Origin: Arabidopsis thaliana
Taxonomy: Eukaryota; Streptophyta; Magnoliopsida; Brassicales; Brassicaceae
NCBI RefSeq assembly: GCF_000001735.4
Contig: NC_003074.8
Coordinates: 20,653,261 to 20,717,260, forward strand
DNA length: 64,000 nt
Direction: 5' to 3'
A program made the position numbers and the translations under genes. Each line of letters begins with the position of its first letter. The first letter of the stretch is position 1. The notes under the pieces were generated by a model. That model was not told where the DNA came from. It was given only the letters and a program-made list of their open reading frames with translations, and did not search any database. Of the stretch, positions 9,423 through 20,586 are shown one piece after another.

Positions 9423-10379
9423 TCTTCATAGCCCAAGAGATAAATATAATTTACCAATAATGTAAAATTAAATTAGTTATTTAATTCTAAGAAAACTCGT
9501 GGAATATGTTGAAAATAGATATGAGAAGATTTTGTTTAAATACAAATACATTAGTTACTAGTTCAGAATCGTATGCTATGTAGACTTGCTTCTCCAGATG
9601 TTTTTGACTACCAAATGTTACAACTTCATATCACATCAGGTTCCCATATCTAACGCTAATATCTACACTGGTCACTTCTTCAGATCAACTTTCATTAACA
9701 ACATAAAAATCATATAAACACAATTTTTGACAAAATGCAAGCAAGAACAATGAAGCAGAGCATGAGCTAAATTGGATTCAGTCTATGTATGAATAAGTTA
9801 CTCAAGTCATCAAGATTGCATGCAATTCATTTATGTTGTGTCATGTCATAGTCATAGATTAAACACAAACAAAATACCAGACTATATATTCAAAGTTGAG
9901 GTATTTATTTAAATATATAGTCAACTGGTGACTTAACTTATTTCAAATACTAAAAGAAAAAATATTCAAATATACTTACATGTTAGATTCTAGATTAGCT
10001 AAATAACCTTGAAATTTTATTATTTAGATAAATAACAACGCGGAAATATTCTAATTGAAGAGTATTTATATGTTTCAACGCTTTGACTAAAGTAGTTTTT
10101 ATAATCATGATATTTTATTAGTTACGACATTGAGAGATAAATGATAGCACTTACGTGCGTGCCATTTCATTCGATGAATAAACTAGTAGTATGCTCAAAT
10201 GTTTGAAACTAATAACGTGTTATTTTCAAAAAAATCCCATGCGTAATTTATTGTTACCCTCGCGAATATATTCATTTTTCACCCAAACATGTTAAATTAA
10301 TGTACGTATTTTTAGTTTAAAAAAACTCAGATAAATATTTATTTCTTAGCTTTTTTTTAGTAAAATATTATTTTAATTT
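9423..10379. other. AT-rich spacer
   Basis: No coding potential. The stretch 9550-9600 (AGTTCAGAATCGTATGCTAT) recurs near 11810-11840 downstream of S1 copy 3, another trace of the larger segmental duplication. Confidence 0.5.
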
Positions 10380-10735
10380 TATGAGTCACTGAATCATTGT
10401 ATTATTGCAGGATATTTGAATATGAAATTTATGACTTGTTCTATGTATGTTTAGTCAAAGTTCTATAACAATGACAATTTTGGTCAAAGTTCCTTCATTT
10501 AGATGTATTCATTCATATATTAAAAATACTATATCCTTATTGGTTGTAAAAGAATAGATACTTTCATAATTTATACTCCTAGTCATGTTCTTGCTAATAT
10601 ATATGATTCATAATTTAAATAACATAGACTAAATTCAATGTAGTCAATGTTACCTAAACTAGTCACCTTTCTTCTCCGGTAATAAATAGCGAGCTTATAT
10701 GTTTTACATAGCCACTCCAACCAATTTACAGAACC
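10380..10735 (+). promoter_or_regulatory. Promoter region of S1-family copy 3
   Basis: Collinear with 130-457 of copy 1 and with the flank of copy 2. The TATA position reads TAATAAATA (10680-10688), as in copy 2. Confidence 0.6.
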
Positions 10736-11233
10736 ATGGCTTCCATTACTAATTCTCATTATATATTGTTGTTTCTTATCTTTTTTACTTTTATTGTATT
10801 TACTTTAGCATTAGATTTATCAAATGTTGCAGCAGAAGCACCAGACGGCTTGTTACCTCTGTCCAAAAAGCACGTTTTAATTCGCAACACTGTTCAGAAC
10901 GGACAAGTTTTGAATATACATTGCAAATCCAGTGAGGATGATTTGGGGCATATCCGTCTTAAACATGGGGATACTTGGGGTTTCAGATTTCGTGTTAACA
11001 TGGCACTAACTACGAGATTTCGTTGTCACTTTTGGTGGTATGCACGCGACCATCTAGGCCATTATAGTTACTGGTTTGATATATTTACTGTATACAGAGA
11101 CGATAATCCATTTGGAAAATATCCAATTTGCGATGAATGCGTTTGGAATATGTACGAATTAAGTGAAAACTTTATTTGTCGTATAAATCGTGATCAATCT
11201 GGATGGTGTTTTAAAATGGACAGAGAAAATTAA
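10736..11233 (+). CDS. Plant self-incompatibility S1-family secreted protein, copy 3
   Basis: Intronless, 165 aa, the most diverged of the three tandem copies. Signal peptide at about residues 9-26; S1 core with DTWGFRFRVNM, FRCHFWWYA, a CDEC pair and ICRINRDQSGWCF at the C end. Six cysteines are conserved. The loop after FRCHFWWYA is one residue longer (ARDHLGHYSYW) and the tail one or two shorter. Differences are spread through the mature part while the signal peptide is well kept, so the gene appears intact. Secreted protein of unknown function. Confidence 0.9.
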   Translation: MASITNSHYILLFLIFFTFIVFTLALDLSNVAAEAPDGLLPLSKKHVLIRNTVQNGQVLNIHCKSSEDDLGHIRLKHGDTWGFRFRVNMALTTRFRCHFWWYARDHLGHYSYWFDIFTVYRDDNPFGKYPICDECVWNMYELSENFICRINRDQSGWCFKMDREN

Positions 11234-12424
11234 GAAGAAAACACATTATCGTTCGATGTATCTTATCCTAATACAATCATTAAAATTGATTGAATAAAAT
11301 AAAATCGTTGATACTATTCAAGCTCTCTTTATTTGAAGTGTTTATATCCACAAAAGCAAATTTTGTCGTTTATTTTGATGAATCTATTGCAAACTAAGTT
11401 TCTAACTCTACCAACCTTTTGGAATGTCGTTGCAGTTTATCGGATCTAATTTACAGCTATCATATGACAAATAATGTCTATGAAACGTGATGAGCGAACG
11501 AATCTATCCACATTCTCAAAAAACACTAGGAAACAACCACATCTACTGTCTATCTGCACTAAGAAAACTATACTTATTATAAAAGAAAAAGCTATATCTT
11601 ATCTAATAAATGTTACCATCATATCTAATTTACATATATTAGGTACAATCAAAACTTCTAATTGGTGTTAGCCTCAAGTCGCTACTACCAGAACTTCTAA
11701 TTGATCAGTTCAGTTGAACAACCATCAAACGAGAACTTAGACTTATGTAAGCACTTAACGATTTTGACAACGCGAAAACTGGAAATATAAATTAATTAGT
11801 ACGTAACTAGTTCAGAATTGTATGCTATGTAGACTTAATTAATGCCGGATTTGTATAGAACATTGTACTTCGAGTCCAACATTGGACCATCCTTGAAATG
11901 TCTCAGCTTTGTACCCTGATGAGATCTTTCAGAATTCCACCAACGCATCTCACTATCTCATTCGTGAATTAGGATTTTAAAACTCCTTTAAGCAAAACAT
12001 AGTTCAAATACTTAGCTTGATTAGCTTGTTGCCAAATGTATATACTAAAAGAAAATACATATACACGTTTTGTAATAAATAAATGTTTCATTAATTGTTG
12101 AGCGGAAGAATGGTGAAATCTTACTTATCTTTATAAAAAAAACGTAGAAAAATTGAATATCTAAAAGCATATAAATTGTGATAAACATCGATCCAACCCT
12201 AGCAGATTTTATTTCTTACCATTATTTTGTCTAAATGTATATATTTTCTATAAGACTTAAAACATCTTGTTTTTCACACACTTATAATCCTAACTAACCA
12301 AAAACTTCAAGAAATTTCAATTCATTTAACCAATAAGTATTACAAAAAAAACAATTCTATAATTAGACGAAGAGGAACCAAATTAATAAACGAATAATAA
12401 CATAAGTAAATCGAATTTCAGTAA
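11234..12424. other. Spacer between S1 copy 3 and the PMEI gene
   Basis: Non-coding, AT-rich. 11234-11420 still resembles the downstream flank of copies 1 and 2 (ACTATTCAAGCTCTCTTTA). No gene is seen. Confidence 0.5.
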
Positions 12425-13055
12425 CTAGCCATACATCTTTTCGATAATAACCTGAATGATTGATAACAATTCGACAACATTTGTATAATAGAAAGTGAAA
12501 GGAGACTTTTGTATCGGTCCATTATTTTTCCATTCATCTTCGCATTTGAACATATAGTGTGAGCCATCCACTGCAGAAAGCTGAGCTATGGACTCGAGCC
12601 CTTCTTCTTGTGCTTCTTCATAAGCCTTTTGGAAGAAAGCAGACGCTAAACAGTAGTGCTTTCCGCAAAAATAGAGTCGTCGAGTCCCAATCGGACCACT
12701 AAACTTTTGGCGAACTTTGTTGATTTGTTTGGTTGCCTTGGTCAATTGGATTTGGCATTGAGAAATCTGATAATAAATTCCAATAAGAAATCAATACTTT
12801 TTACGTATGAACAATACATAATAATTAAAGGAATTACAAACTTACTGCAATAACAAGCACATCATGGAGGTCGCGTGCGGCTAAGATACGTATGTCCGTT
12901 CCAATGTATTTCAAGCAGAAGTTGACGTCATCTGTATCCTTGCAAAATGCGTACATGTCCTTGATAGACATCGCATCTGCGACTGTAAACGCAAAGAACA
13001 CGAATACTAACAACGACGAAGGCAAAGTTAAGTGTTTGATGAGCATTGAGGCCAT
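12425..13055 (-). CDS. Plant invertase/pectin methylesterase inhibitor (PMEI) family protein
   Basis: Two exons on the minus strand: 13055-12846 and 12766-12425, joined in phase 0 across an 79-base intron (donor GTAAG, acceptor TATCAG), giving 183 aa. The N terminus is a signal peptide (about residues 1-28). The first helical hairpin carries the family's first Cys pair (AFCKDTDDVNFC). A second Cys pair follows in exon 2 (YFCGKHYC), and a four-helix-bundle tail ends the protein. Such proteins bind and inhibit cell-wall pectin methylesterases or invertases; which one cannot be told from sequence. Probably AT3G55680. An ATG at 13055 opens the only frame with a signal peptide. Divergent from the gene at 13775. 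Confidence 0.85.
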
Positions 13056-13774
13056 ACTGAGAAGATACCAATGTGTTTGTTATTTTTCTTTTTGTAAGTC
13101 AAAACATTTCATTTATAATGACATTGAAATCTAAGAACGTTACTTCATAAATCACGGAAAGTTATGGCTTTGAATGGAAATATATCAATTTAGTAATAAC
13201 TAAGAAGAGTAAAAATCGCAATGGCAGTAAATGTCTGGAATAATTTACTACCACAACTTGGAAACGCATTTGAATTTCATAAAAGACTTGGCCGACAAAC
13301 ACATGGTGATGTTGCCCTAAAATTTGCATTCTTCTACTCTATTTCATCAGATATCTTAGCATAACGGGCTTCTTTTTGTCGAAGCCCAAATCGAATAAGA
13401 AGCCCATCTGGAATTTGCTCTCTCCCACTTTGATCAATCGTTAACTCTAAGAAGTAGGATTAACTAAAACCCTAGATTTAGTGGGAAATCCACTATAGTG
13501 TGTGAGCACTATTACCTACGATTTTCTGTTCTCATTTGCGTTTTTTTTTTCTGGTCAACCATTTGGGTTTTTCTTTCAAATTGTCGGGCAGGAATTACGG
13601 ATTTTAATAAAACTTAGGAATAAATAAATAATTAAAAAAAAAACAGAAACAATATTATAATAAATTTATCTTTTGAGCTGTGTCCTCAATGAAACCTTAA
13701 TAAAGAGAACCCTCTCTGCAACATTTAATACTCATAACAAAACCTATCTCTCTCTGTCTTTACTCATTGTCGTT
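13056..13774. other. Divergent intergenic region
   Basis: It separates the PMEI gene (minus) from the next gene (plus). The left half is featureless; promoter motifs of the right-hand gene are listed separately. Confidence 0.5.
13380..13475 (+). promoter_or_regulatory. Site II and telo-box motifs
   Basis: AGCCCA (reverse of TGGGCT, site II) occurs at 13383-13388 and 13401-13406, and the telo-box AAACCCTA at 13467-13474. This combination is known from promoters of genes active in dividing cells. It lies about 300-390 bases before the start codon at 13775. Confidence 0.5.
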
Positions 13775-14944
13775 ATGGTCGCGCCGCCTATAGCCGCCGC
13801 GTCGTTAGAGCTCCCTCCTCCGTTCCCCGCCGTCTTCGAACAACCAATGGAGAAACTCACCTTCCCTAACGAGTTCCCTTACGAGTTTGCCTCCTCAACG
13901 TTTTCAACTTCTCCGGAAGACTCAACGGAGACAGAAGATGAAACAACCGACGACGAAGATGACTTCTTAGCCGGGTTAACTCGCAGACTCGCTCTCTCGA
14001 CTCAGCGCCTCTCTTCTCCTTCCTTCGTCACCGACAAGTCTCAGGTTTGTTAAAGCTTCTCTCTTTTTCCAATTTTTCAAATGTTCTCTCAATGTAGACT
14101 AAACACTCACAGATTCTTGCTCTGTTTCTTCAGATGAAACCCAAAGTCACAGAGTCAACTCAGAGTGGACTCGGAAGTCCTAATGGTCCGTTTTCTCAAG
14201 TTCCTTCACCGCCGACATCTCCGTCTCGTGAAGAAGACTCTTTGAAAGTGTTATCTGCTGCAGCTGGAGAAGTCGCCAAGATCAAAAAGGCCAATTTTGA
14301 TGCTAAACCCATCAGCTACCCAAACCCTAACCCTAATTACTTAACCAGCTTTCCTCAAAACGTGGCATATTATAACTGCTACTGGTTATGGGAGCCGCAT
14401 TATCCTCAATCTCAGATGGGAATAGTTCCAAATGCTTGGCATATACCTCCTTCTCCCGTTAGAGCCTTTTACACCCTTCCAACCGCCGTTAAATCGCCGT
14501 CGACTGGTACCGGCGTTTTCCTTCCCCGGAAATACTCAAACCCTTCTGATTCCCCGAAGAAGAAATCAGGTAACTTTACTCAATTTTCCGTTGATTTCAC
14601 ATTTTGAGTTTCTGAAATTTGAGAACTTTCGTTCAATTTTGCTAATCTAGAATCTTAATTGGAAAAAAAATTTGGATTTTTCAGGAGATGGATGTGTTAA
14701 GGTTGTTAACCAGCAAAAACCTAAAATTGAAGTGTTACCGGTTCGCTGTAAACCAAATTCGAAAGCTGGTCTCTCTACAGGACGCAGCAAAATCGATTAC
14801 GGTACTACTTCAAAACATCCTCTGTTTTTAATTTCAGTTCTAGACAAAACAGACATTTGATTGAGTCTATTCGTTTGTTTTATAGTAGCTGGTGGTGGAT
14901 GTCTGAAGCATGAAAAGCCTCTTCTACAAGAATGGATGTACTGA
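13775..14944 (+). CDS. Uncharacterised plant-specific protein
   Basis: Four exons: 13775-14044, 14134-14569, 14685-14801 and 14886-14944, giving 293 aa with all phases closing. It starts MVAPPIAAASLELPPPFPAV; the upstream in-frame ATG at about 13673 would add a stretch unlike the rest, so 13775 is preferred. Visible features: an acidic Ser/Thr/Glu-rich stretch around residues 48-64, a SGLGSPNGPFSQVPSPPTSP motif, the AAAGEVAKIK helix, a Tyr/Trp-rich segment (YYNCYWLWEPHY) and a C terminus ending in EWMY. Similar motifs occur in a small family of plant proteins without assigned function. No signal peptide or membrane span. Probably AT3G55690. Confidence 0.8.
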
Positions 14945-16702
14945 GTTTGAATTAGGTTGTAGGATTCAGGACTTTTGGAAGAAGAAAATACAGAAATGGT
15001 CGTAGTTAGTGGGTTGAATTTATAGTGTTGATTGTGATGGTTACTGGTTATAGTAAAGAATAATTTTGCGGGGTTAAGTTGGATTGGGATTTATTTATAT
15101 TTACTTAGGAGAATAGCAAAATCAGTTTCTAATAAGCATAATTTTTTGGCCTTGAGAGAGTTTTGCATTTCAATTTTCAGGCATTTGTGTTTTTTCTTAC
15201 ATTTAAAATCTTAATATCTGATTGAAAATAAAGATGATTATATTCAAAAAAGGAGTTGTGTATTGAGTCTTTGAGAAGAGTTTACTTTGCAAAATGTCAT
15301 GGAAAGGATTTTGTTTAAGTGAAACATTGTAGTAATTATTCTTGTGGGACTGGAATGTGGAAGTGGAAAAAAGAAAAAATGGAAAAGGAAAATAGAGGTT
15401 ACGCTTTGACGTGAAGCGAGGCCAAAGATAATACACTGAAATATAAAACAGATCTTTAGTTTATGGCTTAGTCTTGGATTCTTAATGTGGCTTAGTCTTA
15501 GTGGCATATGCTCTTTGTTACGATTTCAGACCTTTGTTGTGTAAGTTAGTCTTGCTTTCTTAGAGCTTTGTATTTCACTGAAGGTATTAATGAAAATTCA
15601 GATAGAAGAAAAGAGAAAACAGATCTTTTCATGTAAATCACCTTAGCTTTTACTATCATATAGTACATGTATTTGTGTATATATATAACACATATATGAC
15701 ATTCCGGGGTTAAGATATTGAGTCTATATGGTCTACCCTCCTAGTAGTCTACCTTGGAGATAAGCACGAAATTTGGTATGATTAGGAGTGTTACCTAAGT
15801 TTGCCGGTACCGTTTAGGTCATTGAACTTTGGTTGCAAGTTTCTTGCTTGCTTTTTCTTTTTTGGGATTTTCCCTTTGGAAAAAGAAGTCTAAGATAAGA
15901 AAACAGAAGAGAAATTAAGAGATACACAAGGTAAGCCACAAATAAGAAGATTTTGTTTGGATTGGGAGGTAAAATCCTCATACCTTTCGTGTTTGATTGA
16001 GTCAAACTTTAATCCATATCTATATATCAAAATGTCGGCATCTTAAGAGTCTGATGCTCTTGAAACATTGATGTTCTTAGAAATTTTGTACCAAATTACA
16101 ACTAGTGTTTAAATGTCTTTTCTATTGGAATAAATGCGAATAAATGGTTCGTATTAATCATATGATAATACGATGGACCTATAATTGTGGATATAACATA
16201 GTTTGGAGCTTCTTCTTTCTCAAGTTTATGATTGCATTTAAGGATCTTACCCACAATACTTTTTTTTAACTAAAACGTACCTAAGACGATGACGGTGTGC
16301 GTAAAGCAAAAGTCACAATCAATCTCGCTATATAATGCTTACCTATTTTTATCATTTTTACGTAATCAATTATTATATTTTCGTGTGTTTTTTTGGGTCC
16401 CGTTAACAATCGAAATATGGCATCTGCAATTATGTTACTGTGGAATATCAACTTCCCCTAATGCAACAACAACATATATGGTTGAGGACCGTTATCAAAC
16501 AAAAATTTTTGGTTGCGGTGCGTAACAAACTTAATAACAAAACACAAAACTTATGGAAAGTGACCCACATACATTAATGGAAGTCATGAAAGAGATGATG
16601 GATCATATTACAATTATTTGTTGCAGAGAGATCACTCACAAGTCACAAAGACACAAAAATATGACTTATTTCAGATCTATGATCCAAAAAAATAAGAAAA
16701 GG
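14945..16702. other. 3' flank and AT-rich spacer
   Basis: Holds the 3' UTR of the preceding gene and then non-coding sequence. Short open frames here (for example 16289-16525) lack codon bias or similarity that I recognise. Confidence 0.45.
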
Positions 16703-16783
16703 TGTTAGAATGTCCCACATCGAAAATGGAGTGTATCTAGCCTAGTATAAAATAAACATAAACCTCTGCACTATTATCTAACA
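16703..16783. mobile_element. Possible LTR-type fossil (TRIM-like LTR fragment)
   Basis: Begins TGTTAGAATGTCCCACATCG and ends TATTATCTAACA, resembling the ends of terminal repeats of small non-coding TRIM elements of plants. It is very short and stands alone; there is no internal region and no clear target duplication. Old and incomplete. Confidence 0.35.
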
Positions 16784-17941
16784 TTTCTATTTCTTTAGAA
16801 CTACTGAAGGAGATATATAGAATGTTACAAAAAAAGTGACCCACCCAAACATAGAGAGTAGAGAGTCTTCCATTTTTCTAAATTTCATCTCAATATTCGA
16901 TCATATTCAAACAATTTTGTGAACTTGACGAAATTGGGGAGATGAAAGAATTGATCTTGGGCCGACCAGTATATTAACATTATCTACCCAATAAGCACAA
17001 CTCATGCAAAGAGGCTAGTTCTTGACGAAAGAATCTAGATGAGTTAAGGTGAAAACATGGATCCATTTTGGAAGACTTAAAAGAACCCAATCCACCTCAA
17101 GATTTTGGTTTACAAACTAAGCTCATGAGTTTTCTTCTCTCACAAAACTTATCACTGCACATCTTTTTTATGCTTGGGGTAATTTCCAGGGAAAGAAGCA
17201 AAACAACACAACACAACACACAATTATCCATGTGTTAGATTAGTGGCAGATAACATCTTCTTTTTAATTCAATAATATGCATTATACATTTTTCATCATG
17301 AATTCATGACAACGACTCGGCTACCCACACTTTGGCTTTCAATACTACTTTGTATAGTTCCATTGTAACTCTTAATTCCGTTTTTTTAAATTATATTGTT
17401 ACATATTTTGTGTATATACATACCACGTTGTCTTTTCCATGTGATGATTTTAGAAAAACGTGACATTTTCCGGTCTTGCCTAACTATATATTGGTGAAAA
17501 TATGTTTCTTATAGTAAAGGACAGTCACTTGCAATAATCTAATCAGAAAGGACAAGAAATTTCATTTTCACTTGCGTTAGTCTAATCAGAAAGGATCGTC
17601 ATCATGAAACTTTATTTAACATTTGTTTAGTATATTAGTATGCAAGTGTGAGTTTAAAACTGTGAGACAAGAGAAAGAAAATTTGTTGCATGCAGGTAAA
17701 CAATCTTGGACAGGAAGTTCTCACAAGTCAAAGTCAGCGAGCAAACGATTTTATTCTCTTTTCACATGTTGCTATGACAGCTGTCAATTTGTAATTGGAT
17801 CATGAGTGTCATAATTCATAAATATAAGCTATGCTCATGTAACCGTAAACCCTTAACGACAAATTAATTAAACTTCTCCAAAACTCTTTTCCTCTAAAAA
17901 ATCTCCCAAATACAGAAAAAAAAACAAAGTCAGTAAGAAAA
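16784..17941. other. Upstream region of UGT76F1
   Basis: AT-rich, no gene. 17521-17600 contains a short direct repeat (CTAATCAGAAAGGA twice). The last 100 bases form the 5' leader of UGT76F1. Confidence 0.45.
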
Positions 17942-20018
17942 ATGGAAGAGAGAAAAGGGAGGAGAATAATCATGTTCCCTCTTCCATTTCCAGGGCACTT
18001 CAACCCCATGATCGAGCTCGCTGGAATATTCCACCACCGTGGCTTCTCCGTGACGATCCTCCACACTTCCTACAACTTCCCCGATCCTTCTCGCCACCCA
18101 CACTTCACTTTTCGAACCATCTCTCACAACAAAGAAGGAGAAGAAGATCCTCTGTCTCAGTCAGAAACTTCGAGTATGGACCTAATCGTTCTCGTTCGTC
18201 GGCTGAAACAACGCTACGCCGAACCGTTTCGTAAGTCTGTGGCGGCGGAAGTAGGTGGAGGAGAGACGGTGTGTTGTTTGGTCTCCGACGCTATATGGGG
18301 GAAGAACACGGAGGTTGTAGCGGAAGAGATTGGAGTTCGTAGGGTGGTGTTGAGGACAGGTGGTGCGTCGTCGTTTTGTGCTTTTGCCGCTTTCCCTCTC
18401 CTTAGGGATAAGGGTTACCTCCCTATACAAGGTAAATAAGTACATTTCTCTTTCTTTATTTTTTGGTTTTAATGTTAAGATTTTTCCTTTAAAACGAGTT
18501 ACTTCAAGTTTGTAATTAAAATTTACATTTATCTTTGAATACTTTTCACAATTTATAAACATAATACGTACGTCATAGTACGTTGGCAACATTAATACGA
18601 ATGATTTAAACTATAGGCTAACCTTGATAGTTGGCTTGAAATTGATTGTAAGCAATTATATTCAAAAATGACTAGATATATGTTTTTAGAAGAAAAAATA
18701 AAATAACTATAAAACCTGATTAAGTCGTAATTGTACATTGATCACGTATATTTAAATTTAAGAAAATAGTTTAAACTTTGTTTTATAGTTTATAAAAATA
18801 ATATGATCCATATAATTGTAATATTTTCCTAGTATAATATTTAATTTGCGGGTGAATTTTGATATAAATGAACTAAAACAATTGTTGCCATTTGCTAAAA
18901 GATAATTATAAAGTCAACTTGTTTTTTTCCCAATTGTACTTATTAACTAATTATTGATGACGTGAATTCATATTATTGTATTAAAATTTTGAAAATTCGT
19001 AAGTTTTATTGCACACAGGATTAGTTTTGCTATCGGTTATAGGATTCCTGGTAAAAAAATGTCTTATTATTTTCTAAGCAATATTAAAGATGAGGTAATG
19101 AGTAAAAATTATTATTTTTCTCCAGATTCTAGATTAGATGAGCCAGTGACAGAGCTTCCACCTTTGAAAGTGAAGGATCTTCCGGTAATGGAAACGAATG
19201 AGCCGGAGGAACTTTACCGGGTAGTTAACGACATGGTGGAAGGAGCCAAGTCTTCTTCAGGAGTCATATGGAACACATTTGAAGATCTTGAAAGACTATC
19301 ACTTATGAATTGTAGCAGCAAATTACAAGTTCCATTTTTCCCGATCGGACCGTTTCACAAATATAGCGAAGATCCTACACCGAAGACAGAGAACAAGGAA
19401 GATACCGATTGGCTCGACAAGCAAGACCCACAGTCGGTGGTCTATGCGAGTTTCGGAAGCCTTGCAGCTATAGAAGAGAAGGAGTTTCTCGAGATTGCTT
19501 GGGGTCTAAGAAACAGTGAACGACCGTTTTTGTGGGTGGTTAGGCCGGGGTCTGTCAGGGGGACCGAGTGGCTCGAGTCATTGCCTTTAGGGTTTATGGA
19601 AAACATTGGAGATAAGGGAAAAATCGTGAAATGGGCGAATCAGTTAGAGGTATTGGCGCATCCTGCCATTGGAGCGTTTTGGACACATTGTGGATGGAAC
19701 TCGACACTAGAGAGCATATGTGAAGGTGTTCCTATGATATGTACGTCATGTTTCACGGACCAGCATGTGAACGCGAGATACATCGTTGATGTATGGCGAG
19801 TCGGGATGTTGTTAGAGAGAAGTAAGATGGAAAAGAAGGAGATTGAAAAGGTGCTAAGAAGTGTAATGATGGAGAAGGGAGATGGATTGAGGGAAAGGAG
19901 TTTGAAGTTGAAAGAGAGAGCTGATTTTTGCTTAAGTAAAGATGGGTCTTCTTCCAAGTATTTAGACAAACTTGTGAGTCATGTCCTGTCTTTTGATTCT
20001 TATGCTTTTGCAAGTTAA
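17942..20018 (+). CDS. UGT76F1: UDP-glycosyltransferase 76F1
   Basis: Two exons, 17942-18431 and 19126-20018, give 460 aa. Family 1 plant glycosyltransferase: transfers glucose from UDP-glucose to a small acceptor in the cytosol. Catalytic His19 (FPGHFNP) and its partner Asp116 (LVSDAIWG) are visible. The C-terminal PSPG box starts at [17 protein letters not shown] and continues through HCGWNS and ESICEGVPM to TDQ. UGT76F1 is reported to glucosylate indole-3-pyruvic acid, drawing off an auxin precursor and shaping light- and temperature-dependent hypocotyl growth; I rely on memory for that role. The N-terminal acceptor domain is encoded by exon 1, the donor domain by exon 2. Tandem paralogue UGT76F2 follows after 570 bases, with the same intron position. 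Confidence 0.95.
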
Positions 20019-20586
20019 GAAAACTTATGAATGAGTAACGTATTCTAAGCACTCTCCAAAAGTTCCAAAACCATTGGATGTTTTGTTTCTTCAAATAATA
20101 ATGTTCTTGAGTTAATTGTTTTTTTTCAGATTAAAGTCAAAATTTATTGAATTTTATTTTACGAATTTACCGTTTCATATTATTTCTAATATTTACTTAG
20201 GATCCAATAAATTTTGACCATAATAGGTTGATAATATTATGTTGAATCTGAATATACCAAATAACATTTATTTATTTTTCCCTAATGTTTTAAAGTAATG
20301 TGTGGAACAAACGTGTGTACCAAGCGGCGACGAAAGTTGAATGTGTGATGGGTACAACTTAAATGGCCCATGATCCTATCATAGGATTCCTATGTAAAGT
20401 CGACAGCTTTCCTAGCTGCATGTGAGAAGAAAAATAAGATTTTAGCTAGGATTTGTGACGATGCTCGCGGACAGACAGTGACTTGAGAGAGCCTTTGTTT
20501 GGCCGAAAGTGTTCAACAACAAATCCAATATATCCTTGAAGTCTAGATCCCACATAATTAGAAAAGAAAAAGATAAGAAGAAGAAA
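20019..20586. promoter_or_regulatory. Intergenic region and promoter of UGT76F2
   Basis: 568 bases between the tandem UGT genes. A TGGCCCAT-type site II-like motif is at about 20362-20369. No other gene is seen. Confidence 0.4.

Noticed and set aside
16289-16525. 78-aa open frame in the spacer before UGT76F1
   Set aside because: No similarity recognised, AT-rich composition and no promoter motif at a suitable place.
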